Positions 1 through 11,000 of a stretch of DNA of 64,000 nucleotides are shown here, piece by piece. Location: the NCBI RefSeq assembly GCF_042678305.1, contig NZ_JBHUDT010000001.1. The stretch is one strand, 5' to 3'. Origin of the DNA: Gelatiniphilus marinus. GTDB taxonomy: Bacteria; Bacteroidota; Bacteroidia; Flavobacteriales; Flavobacteriaceae. The translations under genes were made by a program, and so were the position numbers. Below the pieces are notes generated by a model. That model did not search any database. It worked only from the letters and a program-made list of their open reading frames with translations, and was not told the origin of the DNA. The stretch's first letter is position 1. The number at the start of each line of letters is the position of its first letter.

Positions 1-393
1 AAAGTTACCATTGGGGTTCATATATCTAAAAAAACCATAAATATTAGTAACGCTAATAAATCTGTATCGCTAATTATCTGGGATCTAGAAGGGCAAGACG
101 ATATAAAAAAAACACGTACTTCTTACTTGCTAGGTACCCATGGGTTTATTTATGTATTCGATTTATCAAGACCTATAACGTTTGAAAATCTGGATTCTGT
201 ATTAAAATTTATAAACCAAAATTACCCAAAAACACCTGTTAAAGTAGTTGGAAACAAAATGGATTTAGTTAATAAAGCTTATTTATCACAATACAACGAT
301 GTTTTAAATCCGTTTGTCGATTTTTTTGTTAGTGCCAAATCTGGTAGTAAAGTTGAATCTCTTTTTTCTAAATTAGCTAAAGAGTTAATTTAA
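1..393 (+). CDS. Small Ras/Rab-like GTPase, C-terminal part (5' end outside window)
   Basis: The frame is open from base 1, so the first ATG at 127 is internal and the P-loop lies upstream of the window. Visible G motifs are WDLEGQ (G3, DxxG), NKMD (G4, guanine specificity) and SAKSG (G5), in the order and spacing of Ras-superfamily GTPases. The protein should be a cytoplasmic GTP switch. Only 16 bases separate it from the downstream histidine kinase, so the two are probably co-transcribed and may act in one signalling route (inference). Bacterial Rab-like or MglA-like GTPases are the nearest known kinds; MglA itself usually has a different G3 region, so the subfamily is left open. Confidence 0.8.
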   Translation, partial: KVTIGVHISKKTINISNANKSVSLIIWDLEGQDDIKKTRTSYLLGTHGFIYVFDLSRPITFENLDSVLKFINQNYPKTPVKVVGNKMDLVNKAYLSQYNDVLNPFVDFFVSAKSGSKVESLFSKLAKELI

Positions 394-409
394 GAACCTG
401 TTTAATTAA

Positions 410-1924
410 ATGCTAGAGAGTTACAAGAAAAAATACCATAAAAATAATCTTCAATATATCTTAATCGATCATTTAGGAAATATTTTAGAAAGCGACAATG
501 CTTTGTTTACTATTGCGTTTCCAAATAAAATTCAAAACATCCATCCGTTTTTTGAAATCCTCAATAGTTTGCTTTTAATTAAAAACGAGCATTTCGAGTT
601 TTCATGTATTAATCTAGAATTAAAATCTGCAGCACTAATTACAGATATTTCCATACACATAAATAGCAACAATAAGCATCTTATTATAATTGAAAACCTA
701 ACCAAACACTATAACAATTACCAACTTGCCGCACAAACCAGAAACGAATTTATTATAAACTCTCAAATATTAGAACTAAAGAACAAGTATTTATTAGAAA
801 AAGAGACGTTTAAAAACAATTTTATAGCCAACTTTAGCCACCAGCTTAGAAATCCAATAACCGCATCAATTATATTTAGCGATTTATTAATTAACAGTAA
901 TTTAAGTTCAGACCAAAAAAATTATCTGGACATTATCCAATCTGCTAACAAAGATTTAAAGAATAGGATTGAAGATATTTTAGATATTTCAAAAATTGAA
1001 TCTGGAAAATTAATATTAACCGAAAAGGTTTTCAGTTTAAAAAAACTTTTAGTAGAAATGGCTGTTTTTTACAAAGTTATAGCAGAAAAAAAAGGGCTTG
1101 TATTTAATTTTGAAACAGATAAAAAACTACCAGATTTTCTTAAAGGCGATCAATACAGGTTAAAACAAATTATTAGCAATCTTTTAAATAATGCCATTTA
1201 TTATACCAACAAGGGATCTGTAAGCCTTAATGTATCACTTAATTATATGCGAGCCAGAAAAGCCAATCTTTGTATTGAAGTTTTAGATACTGGAGTTGGC
1301 ATTGCGGCCAAAGATATGGACTCTGTTTTCGAGAGATTTACCAAAATTGAATCTGCTACACAAAATGATGAGCATACTGGTTTGGGTTTGGCGGTAGTTA
1401 AGCATTTAATCTCTAAAATGAAAGGGAATGTTAAAGTTGAAAGTGAAATTAACATAGGTTCAAAATTTATATGCAATTTAAGTTTTAAACTTTCAGATTA
1501 TAGCCAAAACTTAAAAGCCGATCTATTACAAAACCAATTACCAAAACAGGACAAAAAACACCATATTTTACTTCTAGAAGATTCAGAGTTAATACAACTT
1601 ACCATTTTAAAAATCCTTGCAGCTACCGGTAGCTTTTATTTAACCATTATCTCCAAAGGAGAGGAATTAATCACTAATATTATAGACCAAGATGTAGATG
1701 TTGTTTTAATGGCCAACACTATTTCTGGTTTTACCGCAATGGATTTGGCAGTTTCTGTTAGAAACCTACCAAAAGCGTATAAAAAAACCCCTATAATAGT
1801 TTTATCAACCGAAGCCTTTAAAGAAGACATTAAGCGCTTTAAACAGCATGGCGTTAATGAGGTTTTAGTAAAACCATTTGATGAAAAAAATCTACTAGAT
1901 AAAATCTATAAGCACATAAAATAA
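410..1924 (+). CDS. Hybrid histidine kinase with degenerate receiver domain
   Basis: This is a 504-aa cytoplasmic sensor kinase with no clear membrane segment. Residues 1-110 form an unrecognised, possibly PAS-like input region, followed by a short helix. HisKA has its H-box around FSHQLRNP (His144). HATPase_c shows the N box (SNLLNNAIYY, about 257-266), G1 (DTGVGI) and G2 (HTGLGLAVV). A C-terminal receiver runs from about 384 to 504. That receiver keeps the acidic pair (Glu390, Asp391), the Ser/Thr position (466-467) and Lys488, but the position that normally holds the phosphorylated Asp is Ala435 (LMANTIS). It therefore looks like a pseudo-receiver. The gene follows the GTPase gene by 16 bases and ends just before a hairpin terminator. 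Input signal and partner regulator are not visible. Confidence 0.85.
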   Translation: MLESYKKKYHKNNLQYILIDHLGNILESDNALFTIAFPNKIQNIHPFFEILNSLLLIKNEHFEFSCINLELKSAALITDISIHINSNNKHLIIIENLTKHYNNYQLAAQTRNEFIINSQILELKNKYLLEKETFKNNFIANFSHQLRNPITASIIFSDLLINSNLSSDQKNYLDIIQSANKDLKNRIEDILDISKIESGKLILTEKVFSLKKLLVEMAVFYKVIAEKKGLVFNFETDKKLPDFLKGDQYRLKQIISNLLNNAIYYTNKGSVSLNVSLNYMRARKANLCIEVLDTGVGIAAKDMDSVFERFTKIESATQNDEHTGLGLAVVKHLISKMKGNVKVESEINIGSKFICNLSFKLSDYSQNLKADLLQNQLPKQDKKHHILLLEDSELIQLTILKILAATGSFYLTIISKGEELITNIIDQDVDVVLMANTISGFTAMDLAVSVRNLPKAYKKTPIIVLSTEAFKEDIKRFKQHGVNEVLVKPFDEKNLLDKIYKHIK

Positions 1925-1950
1925 AAAAGCGAGCATATAAGCCCGCTTTT
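1925..1950 (+). terminator. Intrinsic terminator after the hybrid kinase
   Basis: Ten-base arms AAAAGCGAGC (1925-1934) and GCCCGCTTTT (1941-1950) pair with one mismatch around a 6-base loop, and the T run forms the end of the right arm. It sits 1 base after the kinase stop and in front of the convergent OmpA-family gene, so it may serve both strands. Confidence 0.65.
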
Positions 1951-2030
1951 CTCTATCAAATGGTTTGTATGCAAAACTGCTATTAATTAATCTTAGCATC
2001 CATAAGTATAGATTTTATAGTCTTTTCTAC

Positions 2031-4052
2031 TTACATTTTAACAATTATAAATTCTGATCGTCTATTTTGTTGATGCTCCGTTTCAGAACAACTTACACCA
2101 TCAGCACAAATATTTACTAGTTGCGATTCGCCAAAACCTTTTGCACTTTCAATTCTGTTGGCTTGAATGCCTTGACTTATAATATAATCTCGTGTAAATT
2201 TTGCTCTTCTATCAGACAAGCTTAAATTGTATGCATCAGAATTTCTAGAATCTGTATGCGATTCTATTTTAATTACCATTTGCGGGTATTGAGCCATTAA
2301 CAAAACAATCTTATTCAACTCTATTGCGGCATCATTTCTTATATACGATTTATCTAAATCAAAATAAATAATACCTATTTTAATTTTTAAAACGCCTTTT
2401 TCTTCAACAATTAATTCGTTAAGCGTTTCTAAACCAAGAACAACAAGTGTTTCTCCATTTTCGTTTAATGTTAACACTGGCTTTTCTGTGCTTTCATAAC
2501 CTGTTTTTGCGGCTGTAACTTTAAATTTTGTAGCACAGTTTAATACGGTTTTAAATGTATAGGCTCCAGCTTGGGTGGTAGTTGTGGTTTCTAAGGTTTT
2601 TCCGGTTTCAGTGAATAATGTCATTTTTACATTTGCTATACGCTCGCCTGTTATGGTATTAGTTACATAACCACTAATTTTTTGCTCACATAAAACATCT
2701 TCTTTTGGTAATCGTATAAAGGAATAAATATCGTCGTCGCCTTTACCCGTTAATCTGTTTGAACAAACAAAACCTTTATTTTTTTCTTCGTTTACAATAA
2801 ATCCAAAATCGTCTAGTTTACTATTTAACGGCGCTCCTAAATTTTGTGGTTTTTGAAAACTTGAATCTATAATTGTGCTTTCAAAAACATCTAATCCGCC
2901 CAGTCCTAAATGCCCATCGGAAGCGAAATACAGTGCGTTATTTGTAATAAACGGAAACATTTCGCGACCAGCGGTATTTACTTTTTCTCCTAAATTTCTT
3001 GGTTTGGAATAGCCTGTATAGGTACTGTCTTGAGTTTTATTGTTAGCGTTTTCTTCTAGAATATCGACTACAAAAATATCTGTTGCTCCTATTGATCCTG
3101 GCATATCTGAAACAAAGTAAAGCAGCTTACCATCTTTACTTACTGTTGGGTGGCCAACCGAATAATCTTCGCTGTTAAACGGCAATTCTTTTACATTTTG
3201 CCATGTTAACACACTATCTTCATTTTTACGTAAATCTGCACTGTACAATTTTAAATGGTTTGTTCCTTTGTTATCTCTACCTAAATTGCCATTGTAATTA
3301 TTTCTTGTAAAATATACTTTGGTTTGATCTGGAGAAAACGCCAAAGTAGCTTCGTGATAGCGGGTATTTAATTTATTTGAAAACTCGTCAATTAATTTTA
3401 AATCAGATTCAATTTGATTCAGCTCGCCCAAATACATATTTAAAAAGGGCTGCTCGTTCCAATGGTATATTCTGGTATGAAATGTTGAACTATCCACTGC
3501 TGATGAATAGACCAGTTTGTCTTTGTAATACATGGGGCCAAAATCTGAATATTTGGTATTTGTTGATACGTTTTTAAGAACAAATCGAGGTTCTATATTT
3601 AAAATATCTTCAATCGTTATCTTTTTTTGGTTTAGTTTTGGCGACCTATCGTCTTTATTTTCGGTTCTTTTTGCAAACTCTTTCATCCAGCGTTTTGCCT
3701 GCCTGTTTTCGCCTATACCTTGTAAGCTATGTGCATACCTAAAAATATATTCGGCATCGACTTCTTGATAAAAACCTGAAACAAGCTTATCGTACCACCG
3801 GTATGCATTTTCCATATCGGTGTTAAAATAATAGGCATCTCCTGCTCTTTTTAAAAGATTTGCATAATTTGTATTGTTATCTGTATTGTTTCTTCGTTCA
3901 ATCTTATTAAGCTCTAATTCGTATAACACAGAGGCTTCTTTGTACCACATTCTATCAAAAAGTTTGTCTGCTTTTTTTGTTGAACTTTGAGAAAAAGAGA
4001 TACTTATGGTAAATAGTAATAAAAGTGTAATTGTATTTTTCATGTAGTTCAT
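2031..4052 (-). CDS. OmpA-family outer membrane/periplasmic protein with PorE-like architecture
   Basis: This 673-aa protein has a signal peptide (TITLLLLFTISISFS). A TPR-like helical part lies at about 25-130 and PD40/WD40-like beta-propeller repeats (for example FSPDQTKVYFTRN) at about 190-430. A carboxypeptidase-like regulatory domain follows at about 455-540 and an OmpA_C-like peptidoglycan-binding domain at about 560-673 (YFDLDKSYIRND, HTDSRNSDAYNLSLSDRRA). This TPR-WD40-CRD-OmpA order is that of PorE, a T9SS protein that binds peptidoglycan. The start lies 3 bases after the SprF/PorP-like gene and the unit begins with the giant adhesin, an adhesin-sprF-ompA arrangement common in Flavobacteriia. 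It probably anchors or helps export the adhesin (inference). It may be a paralogue dedicated to this adhesin rather than core PorE. Confidence 0.85.
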   Translation of the reverse strand: MNYMKNTITLLLLFTISISFSQSSTKKADKLFDRMWYKEASVLYELELNKIERRNNTDNNTNYANLLKRAGDAYYFNTDMENAYRWYDKLVSGFYQEVDAEYIFRYAHSLQGIGENRQAKRWMKEFAKRTENKDDRSPKLNQKKITIEDILNIEPRFVLKNVSTNTKYSDFGPMYYKDKLVYSSAVDSSTFHTRIYHWNEQPFLNMYLGELNQIESDLKLIDEFSNKLNTRYHEATLAFSPDQTKVYFTRNNYNGNLGRDNKGTNHLKLYSADLRKNEDSVLTWQNVKELPFNSEDYSVGHPTVSKDGKLLYFVSDMPGSIGATDIFVVDILEENANNKTQDSTYTGYSKPRNLGEKVNTAGREMFPFITNNALYFASDGHLGLGGLDVFESTIIDSSFQKPQNLGAPLNSKLDDFGFIVNEEKNKGFVCSNRLTGKGDDDIYSFIRLPKEDVLCEQKISGYVTNTITGERIANVKMTLFTETGKTLETTTTTQAGAYTFKTVLNCATKFKVTAAKTGYESTEKPVLTLNENGETLVVLGLETLNELIVEEKGVLKIKIGIIYFDLDKSYIRNDAAIELNKIVLLMAQYPQMVIKIESHTDSRNSDAYNLSLSDRRAKFTRDYIISQGIQANRIESAKGFGESQLVNICADGVSCSETEHQQNRRSEFIIVKM

Positions 4053-4055
4053 TTT

Positions 4056-4973
4056 TTAAAAGAAACGTGGCGATTTTAATTGTTTTTCTCTAGATCTTAA
4101 CTCGAAACGCAACATAATTTCGTGCGTTCCAGAATTAAAGTTTCGCAATCTGGTAGTTGTGGCATCATAGGCATAACCAACCATTAGTTTTGGGCCAAGT
4201 TGAAGGCCTATTAAACCGCTTACAGAATCGTCCCAACGGTATGCTACACCTAGCCTTAATGCGTCGTGAAACATAAAGTTTGTAGATAAGTCGGCAATTA
4301 TTGGTGCACCAACAACAAACTTTGCTAAAAATGCGGGTTTAAACTTAATGCGCGGACTTAAATCAAATATTTTACCTGCTATTAAAAAATAGTGTAATCG
4401 CTCTGCTGCAACTGCATTTTGCACACCATCATAGTGCTGATCTGTTAAAAAATTTGGAACAGACAATCCTATGTAACTATTAACACTATGCCAATAAACT
4501 CCTGCGCCAATTGTTGGTAAGAATTTATTTTCTATATTTTGCTGAAATACATTTTCTTGTTCTTGATACGACCCTCTAGACCAATCAATATTTAACAATC
4601 TTCCGCCTCCTTTTATTCCAAAGGATAGACGACTATCATTATTTAAATTTATGGTATATGAAAAATTGGCGTCTAAATAAAACTCGTCTGATGGTCCTAA
4701 ACGGTCGTTAACCAAAACCACGCCCAAACCAACATTCTTACCAACTGGCGACTCTATGCTAAACGACTGTGTGGTTGGTGCACCGTCTAAACCTACCCAC
4801 TGTGTTCTATGCAGTCCTGTTGCTGTTAAATGCCCACGAGAACCTGCATAGGCAGAATTTACTGTTAAGGTATTAAACATATAGTCGGTGTACTGTGGGT
4901 CTTGTTGCGCGTTACTGGTTTGTATTGCCAGTACTAATATTAAACCAAATACTATTTTTAATTTTAAATTCAT
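4056..4973 (-). CDS. PorP/SprF family type IX secretion membrane protein
   Basis: The 305-aa protein has a signal peptide ending near SNAQQ. It opens with the family-typical DPQYTDYMFNTLTVNSAYAGSRG stretch and continues with alternating beta-strand sequence of an outer membrane barrel. PorP/SprF proteins work with type IX substrates that carry a type B (gliding motility-associated) CTD; SprF is needed for SprB export in Flavobacterium johnsoniae. It sits directly after such a substrate and 3 bases before the OmpA-family gene, so it is most likely the dedicated partner of the adhesin. It could still be one of several paralogues with overlapping roles. Confidence 0.9.
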   Translation of the reverse strand: MNLKLKIVFGLILVLAIQTSNAQQDPQYTDYMFNTLTVNSAYAGSRGHLTATGLHRTQWVGLDGAPTTQSFSIESPVGKNVGLGVVLVNDRLGPSDEFYLDANFSYTINLNNDSRLSFGIKGGGRLLNIDWSRGSYQEQENVFQQNIENKFLPTIGAGVYWHSVNSYIGLSVPNFLTDQHYDGVQNAVAAERLHYFLIAGKIFDLSPRIKFKPAFLAKFVVGAPIIADLSTNFMFHDALRLGVAYRWDDSVSGLIGLQLGPKLMVGYAYDATTTRLRNFNSGTHEIMLRFELRSREKQLKSPRFF

Positions 4974-5019
4974 CTCTAAATTTTATATTATGGGTATTCT
5001 CTTGTTTATAAATCTACTT

Positions 5020-8000
5020 TTATCTAACTATATACAACCAACCTGCTCTAGGTTTGGATCCGTCGCCAAGGTCTAAAATATAATAATAAGTACCTACTGG
5101 TAATTTTTCATTTTTATTAACTACGGCTCTTCCGTTTGATATGCCATTAAAAGTATTGTTATATCCTTCTTTTACATATACCACATTACCCCACCTGTTA
5201 TAAATTTGAAGCTCATTGTTAGGATAATTATTTATGCAGTCTATATAGAAGAATTCGTTTTTACCGTTTCCGTTTGGCGAAAATTCGTTGTATATTTTTA
5301 AACACTGTGGATTGATTGTAACATTATCCGTATCGTTAGTTTCATCGGAATCTATTTGATCTAAAAATTCGAGTAAAGCCGTATTTACATAATCGTTAAC
5401 ATCTAAGACTTCAACAGTAATTTCTAGTGTTTCTGATGTTCCTGCTGAAACTAATGGAATATTCCATAAACCTGAACCTTCATCATAAATTCCAGATGAT
5501 GCGATATAAGATATAAACTCGTATCCGCTTGGCAATGCATCTAAAATTTCTATTGATGTGGCATCGATACCTCCTAAATTATTTGCCGTAATAGTGAACA
5601 CTACCGTTTCGCCAATTGATGGGTTTGCATTGTTAACAACTTTTGTTACTGCTATATCTGCAATTGGTGTGTTGATAAATGTGCTATCCTCGTCGTTTTC
5701 GCTTTGGTCGCCATCATCATTATTGGGCTCGCTATTTGGATCGAACTGATCGCTTGCGGTAATTTGAGCAATATTCAAATATTCGTTAGCTTGCAATGTT
5801 GGCATGTTTACAGTAGCACTATACGTAATTGTTAAGCCAGATAATGGCACGCTTAAACCGCTCCAAATAATTTTATTACCAATGTGTTGCCCACCACTAG
5901 TTATGTTTGTAATATTACTGTAACCAATTGGTAAAACATCTTCTAAAGCTACACCTGTTGCAGTATCTGCTCCTGCATTATCTATTTGAAGTGTAAAGGT
6001 TACCACATCGCCCACATTGGCATTTACGTTACTTACAGATTTACTTAAACTTAAATCTGCGGTTTCAGTCATTACTAATATACTATCTTCATCATCTTCA
6101 CTTTGGTCGCCGTCATCGTTATTAGGAGTACTATTCGGATCCATTACATCGCTTGCTGTAATTTCAGAAACATTTAAATATTCTCCCGCTGTTCCAGTTG
6201 GCTCATTAACTATTACATCTATAAATAAACTTTGCGAACTTCCGTTAGGAACTGTCCCTACGGTCCACAGCCCTGTTACTTCATCATAAATCCCTGAGGT
6301 TGCACTAAATCGAACAAAATTAAAACCTTGAGCTAACAAATCTACAACCTCGACACCTGTTGCGGCATTTGGTCCTGCATTACTAACCGTGATTTGGAAT
6401 GTGATTTCGTCTCCAACATTTGGCATAATCTCGTTATCTACGACTGTTTTTGTAAGTGATAAGTCTGCAAGAGAATCAACAGGTGTTACCAAAACATTAT
6501 CTTCATCATCTTCACTTTGGTCGCCATCATCGTTGTTTGGAGCAGAATCGTTGTCTAACACATCCGAGGCTGAAATTTCGGCTATATTAAAATAATCACC
6601 AGATCCGTTTACCAAGACATCTATTAATAAGATTTCGGAAGTACCATTAGCGATGTTTCCAACAGTCCAAATTCCTGTTGCTTCGTTATAAGTACCAGAG
6701 GTTGAACTAAACAAGATATAATCGAATCCAGATGGTAGTAAATCTGTTACTTCTACACCCGATGCGTCTTGTGGCCCATCATTTGTTACTGTTATTATAA
6801 ATGTGATTTCCTGACCCACTAGAGGTGTTGTATCTCCATCTACAACATCTTTGGTTAACGATAAGTCTGCTATAGCTTGAACTGGTGTTACTGTGGCATT
6901 ATCTTCATCGTCCTCACTCTGGTCGCCATCGTCGTTGTTTGGTGATGAATCTATATCAAACACATCAGTGGCTGTTACTTCTGCAATATTTAAATAATCT
7001 CCTGTGGCGTTTACTAAAACATCGATTAATAGGGTTTCAGACTCGCCATTGGCAACACCTCCAATATCCCAAACTCCATTTGATTCATTGTATATACCCG
7101 ATGTTGAGCTATACAATACAAAATCATACCCAGAGGGTAACAAATCTGTAACTACAACTCCAGTTGCATCTTCAGGACCATCGTTAGTTACTGTAATTTG
7201 GAATGTAATTTCAGAGCCTACAAGAGGTGTTGTATCGCCATCTACAACATCTTTGGTTAACGATAAGTCTGCTATAGCTTGAACTGGTGTTACTGTGGCA
7301 TTATCTTCATCGTCCTCACTCTGGTCGCCATCGTCGTTGTTTGGTGATGAATCTATATCAAACACATCAGTGGCTGTTACTTCTGCAATATTTAAATAAT
7401 CTCCTGTGGCGTTTACTAAAACATCGATTAATAGGGTTTCAGACTCGCCATTGGCAACACCTCCAATATCCCAAACTCCATTTGATTCATTGTATATACC
7501 CGATGTTGAGCTATACAATACAAAATCATACCCAGAGGGTAACAAATCTGTAACTACAACTCCAGTTGCATCTTCAGGACCATCGTTAGTTACTGTAATT
7601 TGGAATGTAATTTCAGAGCCTACAAGAGGTGTTGTATCGCCATCTACAACATCTTTGGTTAACGAAAGATCGGCTTGTGCAGGCGCTATCGTTAATTCGT
7701 CTTCATCATCATCATCGCCGTTGCCATCGCCGTCTTCATCTACGGTGTTATCTGTTGTTGGGTTACTGTCTGGATCGTACTGGTCTGATGCTGTGACCTG
7801 TGCTACATTGGTGTACTCTCCTAACGCGCCGGTTGGAGCATTTACCGTTGCTTGGTATGTTACTACTCTAGTGCCGTTGTTTGCTGCTACGGTTAATCCT
7901 GCCCAAGTCGCGGTGTTACCTGATGCTATTCCGCCGTTGTTTACCGTACCTAAAGTATAACCTATTGGAAGGTTGTCTTCTATAGATACACCTGTGGCCA

Positions 8001-11000
8001 CATCTGGACCAGCATTGGTTATTACTAAGGTAAAGGTTACCACATCGCCTACATTGGGGCTGGTGTTGTCTATTGTTTTTACGATACTTAAATCGGATTG
8101 TTGAATTGATACACCTACAGTGGCCTCGTCATCATCGGGTAATCCGTCGCCTTTATCATCGGTATCCGAATCACTTGTGGGTTCGCTGTCTGGATCAAAC
8201 TGATCTGATGCGGTAATCTCTACTGTATTGATATACTCATCTGATGCGCCTGTTGGTGCTGCTACGGTGGCATCAAAACTTAAGGTTAATGTGTCTGTTC
8301 CTACTGGCACTGTAAGTCCTAACCAGTCTATTTGGTTTGCTACAGTCTCTGTTCCAGATCCACTAATGTTTGTAATATTGGTATAGCCCACAGGTAAAAT
8401 ATCTTGTACTGATACACCTGTGGCTGAAACTGTACCAGCGTTGCTTAACCTAATGGTAAAGGTTACCACATCGCCTACATTGGGCGTGGGGTTACTAACG
8501 GTTTTTACTATACTTAAATCTGCCGTTTGTGGGAGAATGATATAGCTATCTTCATCGTCTTCACTCTGGTCTCCATCATCATTAGCTGGTGTACTGGTTG
8601 GGTCGAATTGATCGCTTCCTGTAATTTCGGCAACGTTATTGTACTCGCCTATTGTACCGGTTGGGGCATTGACCACTACATCGTAACTCAACGTTACTGA
8701 TGCACCGTTGGCAATACTCGCTATTGTCCAATCTATTTGATTACCTGTTGCTACCCCGCCATTATTTATTGTACCTCCTGTTACCGTATAGCCCGATGGC
8801 ACTAAATCGCTCGCGCTTACATTGGTTGCAGTATCTGGACCGTTGTTGGTTATCGTTACTTCAAAGGTTACTGTACCCCCTACGTTTGGTGTCGGACTGC
8901 TTGTGGCACTGATGCTTTTTGATAATACTAGGTCGGCTTGTGCTGGTGCAACCTCTTCTGCATCTTCATCATCTTCACTTTGGTCTCCATCATCATTGTC
9001 TGGGGCACTGTTTGGGTCAAACTGATCGCTTGCTGTTACTTCTGCTACGTTTCGGTATTCTCCTACTGTTCCTGTTGGAACATTAACCGTAACTTGGTAG
9101 CTTAGTGTTATGCCTTCTAGTGGTACGTTAAGGCCACTCCAAATAATAGTTGTTGCACCTGTATTATAAACACCGCCATTGCTAATACTACCAGGTACTA
9201 AAATGTAACCTATTGGCAAGGCATCATCTATACTTACTCCTGTTGCTGTTGTAGTTCCTGAATTGCTTACTGCGATACTAAACGTTAATACATCGCCTAC
9301 ATTTACAGGTGCTCCGTTGTTGTCCACTGCAGTTTTATCTAGTGATAAATTTGCTGTTTGTGGTACAATGATAAAGCTATCTTCATCATCGTCATGGCCA
9401 TTACCGTCTCCATCTTCATCTATAGCATTTCCTGTTGTTGGATCGCTATCTGGGTCATATTGATCGCTCGCTATAATTTGCGTACTATTTAAATACTCGT
9501 TTGCTGCTCCTGTTGGAGCATTTACTGTCGCTTCATAAGTTACGGTTATACTTCCGCTTGACGGTACACTTAATCCTGACCAATTTGCCGTGTTTCCTGT
9601 GGCTGTTCCTGCATTGTTTACAGCACCTAAGGTATAGCCTATTGGTAATACATCTTCTACTGAGACGCCTGTTGCGTTATCTGGTCCATCATTAGTAATT
9701 ATTAATTCGAATACCAAGGTATCGCCTACATTTGGTGTGGCACTTCCTGAGGCTAAGCCTTTGGATATGCTTAAATCGGCTTGTGCAGGCGCTATCGTTA
9801 ATTCGTCTTCATCATCATCATCGCCGTTGCCATCGCCGTCTTCATCTACGGTGTTATCTGTTGTTGGGTTACTGTCTGGATCGTACTGGTCTGATGCTGT
9901 GACCTGTGCTACATTGGTGTACTCTCCTAACGCGCCGGTTGGAGCATTTACCGTTGCTTGGTATGTTACTACTCTAGTGCCGTTGTTTGCTGCTACGGTT
10001 AATCCTGCCCAAGTCGCGGTGTTACCTGATGCTATTCCGCCGTTGTTTACCGTACCTAAAGTATAACCTATTGGAAGGTTGTCTTCTATAGATACACCTG
10101 TGGCCACATCTGGACCAGCATTGGTTATTACTAAGGTAAAGGTTACCACATCGCCTACATTGGGGCTGGTGTTGTCTATTGTTTTTACGATACTTAAATC
10201 GGATTGTTGAATTGATACACCTACAGTGGCCTCGTCATCATCGGGTAATCCGTCGCCTTTATCATCGGTATCCGAATCACTTGTGGGTTCGCTGTCTGGA
10301 TCAAACTGATCTGATGCGGTAATCTCTACTGTATTGATATACTCATCTGATGCGCCTGTTGGTGCTGCTACGGTGGCATCAAAACTTAAGGTTAATGTGT
10401 CTGTTCCTACTGGCACTGTAAGTCCTAACCAGTCTATTTGGTTTGCTACAGTCTCTGTTCCAGATCCACTAATGTTTGTAATATTGGTATAGCCCACAGG
10501 TAAAATATCTTGTACTGATACACCTGTGGCTGAAACTGTACCAGCGTTGCTTAACCTAATGGTAAAGGTTACCACATCGCCTACATTGGGCGTGGGGTTA
10601 CTAACGGTTTTTACTATACTTAAATCTGCCGTTTGTGGGAGAATGATATAGCTATCTTCATCGTCTTCACTCTGGTCTCCATCATCATTAGCTGGTGTAC
10701 TGGTTGGGTCGAATTGATCGCTTCCTGTAATTTCGGCAACGTTATTGTACTCGCCTATTGTACCGGTTGGGGCATTGACCACTACATCGTAACTCAACGT
10801 TACTGATGCACCGTTGGCAATACTCGCTATTGTCCAATCTATTTGATTACCTGTTGCTACCCCGCCATTATTTATTGTACCTCCTGTTACCGTATAGCCC
10901 GATGGCACTAAATCGCTCGCGCTTACATTGGTTGCAGTATCTGGACCGTTGTTGGTTATCGTTACTTCAAAGGTTACTGTACCCCCTACGTTTGGTGTCG

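Noticed and set aside
7406..7960. 184-codon plus-strand open frame inside the adhesin gene, with several repeated relatives (for example 9737-10066).
   Set aside because: They are antisense shadows of the DUF11 repeats; they recur only because the repeats recur, and they give low-complexity Ser/Pro sequence.
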